From the NCBI GenBank assembly GCA_024123955.1, contig CP099652.1:4092001-4156000 (forward strand): 64,000 nt of DNA. Direction: 5' to 3'. Each line of letters starts with the position of its first letter. The stretch's first letter is position 1. Source of the stretch: Oxalobacteraceae bacterium OTU3CINTB1. GTDB taxonomy: Bacteria > Pseudomonadota > Gammaproteobacteria > Burkholderiales > Burkholderiaceae_D. Under the pieces are notes generated by a model that was not told the origin of the DNA, searched no databases, and saw nothing but the letters and a program-made list of their open reading frames with translations. Below are positions 62,241 to 64,000 of this stretch, in pieces. Both the position numbers and the translations under genes were made by a program.

Positions 62241-62693
62241 ATGAACCTCCATCTCCGCGCGCCTTGCGCCGCTGTGCTGTGCGCGGCCGCGCTGGCGGGC
62301 AACAACAGCGCCGCGCAAAGCGTCTATAAATGTACCGTGGACGGCAAGATCACCTATAGCGACATGCCCTGCCCGCCCGGCGCGCGCGCATCGTCGATGT
62401 TGGTGGTGCCGAAGGCGCCCGCCGACGCTGCGGCGGCGGCCGACCTGCAGCGCATGCAAAAGGAATCGGCGGCGCTGCAAAAGTCCCGCCAGAAGGTCGA
62501 GGAGCACGAAGCCCGCGAATCCGAGCGCGCCGCGCGGACCGCCATGTCCCAACGCAAGCGCTGCGCCAAACTCGCGCTGACCAAACAGTGGGCCGACGAA
62601 GATGCGCGTAGCGCCACCAACGCCAACGCGGCCAAGGCCAGGCTGCGCGCCAAGCGCGCCGGTGAATCGCTTTCGCTGGAGTGCGCGCACTGA
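62241..62693 (+). CDS. Secreted DUF4124-domain protein
   Basis: 150-aa exported protein. The signal peptide spans about 1-25 (LRAPCAAVLCAAALAGNNSAAQ). VYKCTVDGKITYSDMPCPPGA is the DUF4124 motif, with two Cys likely disulfide-bonded. An Ala/Glu/Arg-rich helical region and a C-terminal SLECAH follow. Start is ATG at 62241, or GTG at 62226, which would overlap the preceding stop as GTGA. Function unknown; DUF4124 proteins are abundant in betaproteobacterial periplasms. Its TGA overlaps the permease ATG. Confidence 0.82.
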   Translation: MNLHLRAPCAAVLCAAALAGNNSAAQSVYKCTVDGKITYSDMPCPPGARASSMLVVPKAPADAAAAADLQRMQKESAALQKSRQKVEEHEARESERAARTAMSQRKRCAKLALTKQWADEDARSATNANAAKARLRAKRAGESLSLECAH

Positions 62694-64000
62694 TGTCCGA
62701 TCCGATGCGCGCGGCAGGCGGAAGGGGCGCCATCGCATCCAAAGGCGAGGCGGCGTCGATGCGCCGGCTGTCACGCTGGCTGCTGCTGGGCGAATGGCGC
62801 GCGCACCCGATGCGCGCGCTGGTCGCCATCGCCGCCATCGCCGTCGGCATCTCGCTCGGCTTCGCGATCCACCTGATCAACGCTGCCGCCTTCAACGAGT
62901 TCTCGTCGGCGATCAAGGGCTTGTCCGGCGTGGCCGATGTGCAGGTGCGCGGCACCGAGCCGGCCTTCGACGAGGCGATCTATCCGATCCTGGCGGCGCG
63001 CAACGGGGTCACCGTGGCCTCGCCGGTGCTGGAATTCGACGCCTCGGTTCCCGGACAGCGCACTGCATTGAAAATCATCGCCATCGATGTGTTCCGCGCC
63101 GGTTTCGTCGCGCCGGACCTGATCGGCGTGCCGGCCGACGGCGATCCGAGCTCCACCCTGGCAGACGATACGATTTTCCTGTCGCCCGCCGCGCAGCAGT
63201 GGCTCCATCCCACGGCGAATCAAATAACCCTGCAAGTCGGCGTCGACAAACTGCAACTGCGCGTGGCGGGGTCGCTGCAAAGCGCGCGCGCCGGCCAGCG
63301 CATCGGCGTGATGGACCTGGGCGCAGCGCAATGGCGCTTCGACAAACTGGGCCAGCTGTCGCGCGTCGACCTGAAACTGCGCGACGGCGTCAATCGCGAC
63401 GCCTTCAAGGCGCAACTGGAGCAGGACCTGCAACGCGAATATCCCGGCCGCTTCCGGGTCAACCAGCCCAACGACCAGGAACAAAACAGCCGCAACGAGG
63501 GTATGAGCCGCGCTTACCGCGTCAACCTGACAGTGCTGGCGCTGGTGGCCTTGTTCACCGGCGCCTTCCTGGTGTTTTCCACGCAGGCGCTGTCGGTGAT
63601 ACGCCGCCGCAGCCAGTTCGCGCTGCTGCGGGTGCTGGGCATGGACCGCCGCCACCTGCTGCGCCAGATCCTGCTCGAAGGCCTGGGCCTGGGCATCGCC
63701 GGATCGGCCATCGGCATCGCCGCCGGCTACGGGCTGGCCGCCGCCGCGCTGCACTTCATGGGCGCGGACCTGGGCGCCGGTTTCTTCTCCGGCGTGCAGC
63801 CGACGGTGCACTTCACGCCCGTGGCCGCCGCCGTCTATTTCGCGCTGGGCGTCAGCGTGTCGCTGCTGGGCTGTGCCGCGCCGGCGTTCGACGCCGCCCG
63901 CGCCAAACCGGCGGTGGCGCTTAAATCCGGCACCGAGGAGGCGGCCATGTCGCGCCTGGCGACGGCTTGGCCGGCCCTGGCCTGCATCGCGCTGGCCGCG
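62693..64000 (+). CDS. ABC transporter permease, FtsX/MacB type, 3' end beyond window
   Basis: At least 436 codons of a permease whose ATG (62693) overlaps the preceding TGA by one base. TM1 lies at about 41-60 (ALVAIAAIAVGISLGFAIHL), then a large periplasmic domain (about 60-275). The FtsX core helices follow (NLTVLALVALFTGAFLVFSTQALSVIRRRSQFALLRVLGMDRRHLLRQILLEGLGLGIAGSAIG). The phrase RRSQFALLRVLGM is the coupling-helix signature of FtsX/LolC-like permeases. The cut protein probably continues to about 800 residues with a second FtsX domain. The ATPase gene is not in the window. Confidence 0.88.
   Translation, partial: MSDPMRAAGGRGAIASKGEAASMRRLSRWLLLGEWRAHPMRALVAIAAIAVGISLGFAIHLINAAAFNEFSSAIKGLSGVADVQVRGTEPAFDEAIYPILAARNGVTVASPVLEFDASVPGQRTALKIIAIDVFRAGFVAPDLIGVPADGDPSSTLADDTIFLSPAAQQWLHPTANQITLQVGVDKLQLRVAGSLQSARAGQRIGVMDLGAAQWRFDKLGQLSRVDLKLRDGVNRDAFKAQLEQDLQREYPGRFRVNQPNDQEQNSRNEGMSRAYRVNLTVLALVALFTGAFLVFSTQALSVIRRRSQFALLRVLGMDRRHLLRQILLEGLGLGIAGSAIGIAAGYGLAAAALHFMGADLGAGFFSGVQPTVHFTPVAAAVYFALGVSVSLLGCAAPAFDAARAKPAVALKSGTEEAAMSRLATAWPALACIALAA

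Overview
This 64 kb window is a GC-rich chromosomal segment from a betaproteobacterium, most likely of the family Oxalobacteraceae (Massilia/Duganella/Janthinobacterium type). The basis is the style of the proteins and the gene order (dnaQ-rnhA-methyltransferase divergent from gloB; wrbA followed by a DUF2069 gene and a glycolate-oxidase-type gene), together with several TonB receptors, Ara4N lipid A modification and many cyclic-di-GMP proteins. The assignment is by recognition, not by a search.

Layout. 1-7837 (minus strand): an operon for 4-amino-4-deoxy-L-arabinose (Ara4N) modification of lipid A, in the order arnB-arnT-arnC-formyltransferase-decarboxylase-arnD-ugd, with ArnA split into two proteins and ugd cut by the window edge. 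8021-12575: an IorAB-type molybdenum hydroxylase pair and an acyl-CoA synthetase with a 20-bp perfect palindrome upstream. 12888-15060: a Cache-domain protein, an AraC regulator and an MdaB-like quinone reductase. 15106-17415: a small accessory patch with a DUF4041/GIY-YIG coiled-coil protein and a HigBA-like module whose toxin has lost its 5' end.

17454-28645 (minus strand) is the most interesting part. A TonB receptor is followed by two tandem serine hydrolases of the beta-lactamase/S12 type, an M81 (MlrC-like) metallopeptidase, an XRE-cupin regulator, a DauA-like D-amino-acid dehydrogenase and a POT-family peptide transporter. Together these look like a complete uptake and breakdown route for peptides, possibly cyclic or D-amino-acid-containing ones. 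The set parallels mlrB, mlrC and mlrD of microcystin degraders but has no mlrA.

28800-35645 is a hemicellulose (arabinoxylan-type) locus: two GH43 enzymes, a TonB receptor and an acetyl-xylan-esterase-like hydrolase, with several copies of a LacI-type TGTTAGCGCTAACA box. 35855-40946 holds a chemoreceptor, a small membrane protein with 11-residue coiled-coil repeats, a soluble histidine kinase, an AraC regulator and an AhpD-like protein.

41045-49000 is housekeeping: tRNA-Val(CAC), dnaQ, rnhA, a methyltransferase, gloB, malate synthase, a LysR regulator, a cold-shock protein, an Hpt protein and upp. 48517-57516 carries an AidB-like acyl-CoA dehydrogenase, a translationally coupled PAS-GGDEF-EAL/HDOD-GAF pair, aroC and a REC-DUF3369-GGDEF-EAL protein. 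After a REP-like inverted repeat come a CBS protein, a YihY/BrkB membrane protein, wrbA, a DUF2069 protein, an FAD-linked oxidase, a DUF4124 protein and an FtsX-type permease that runs off the right edge. I see no insertion sequence, prophage, CRISPR array or rRNA.
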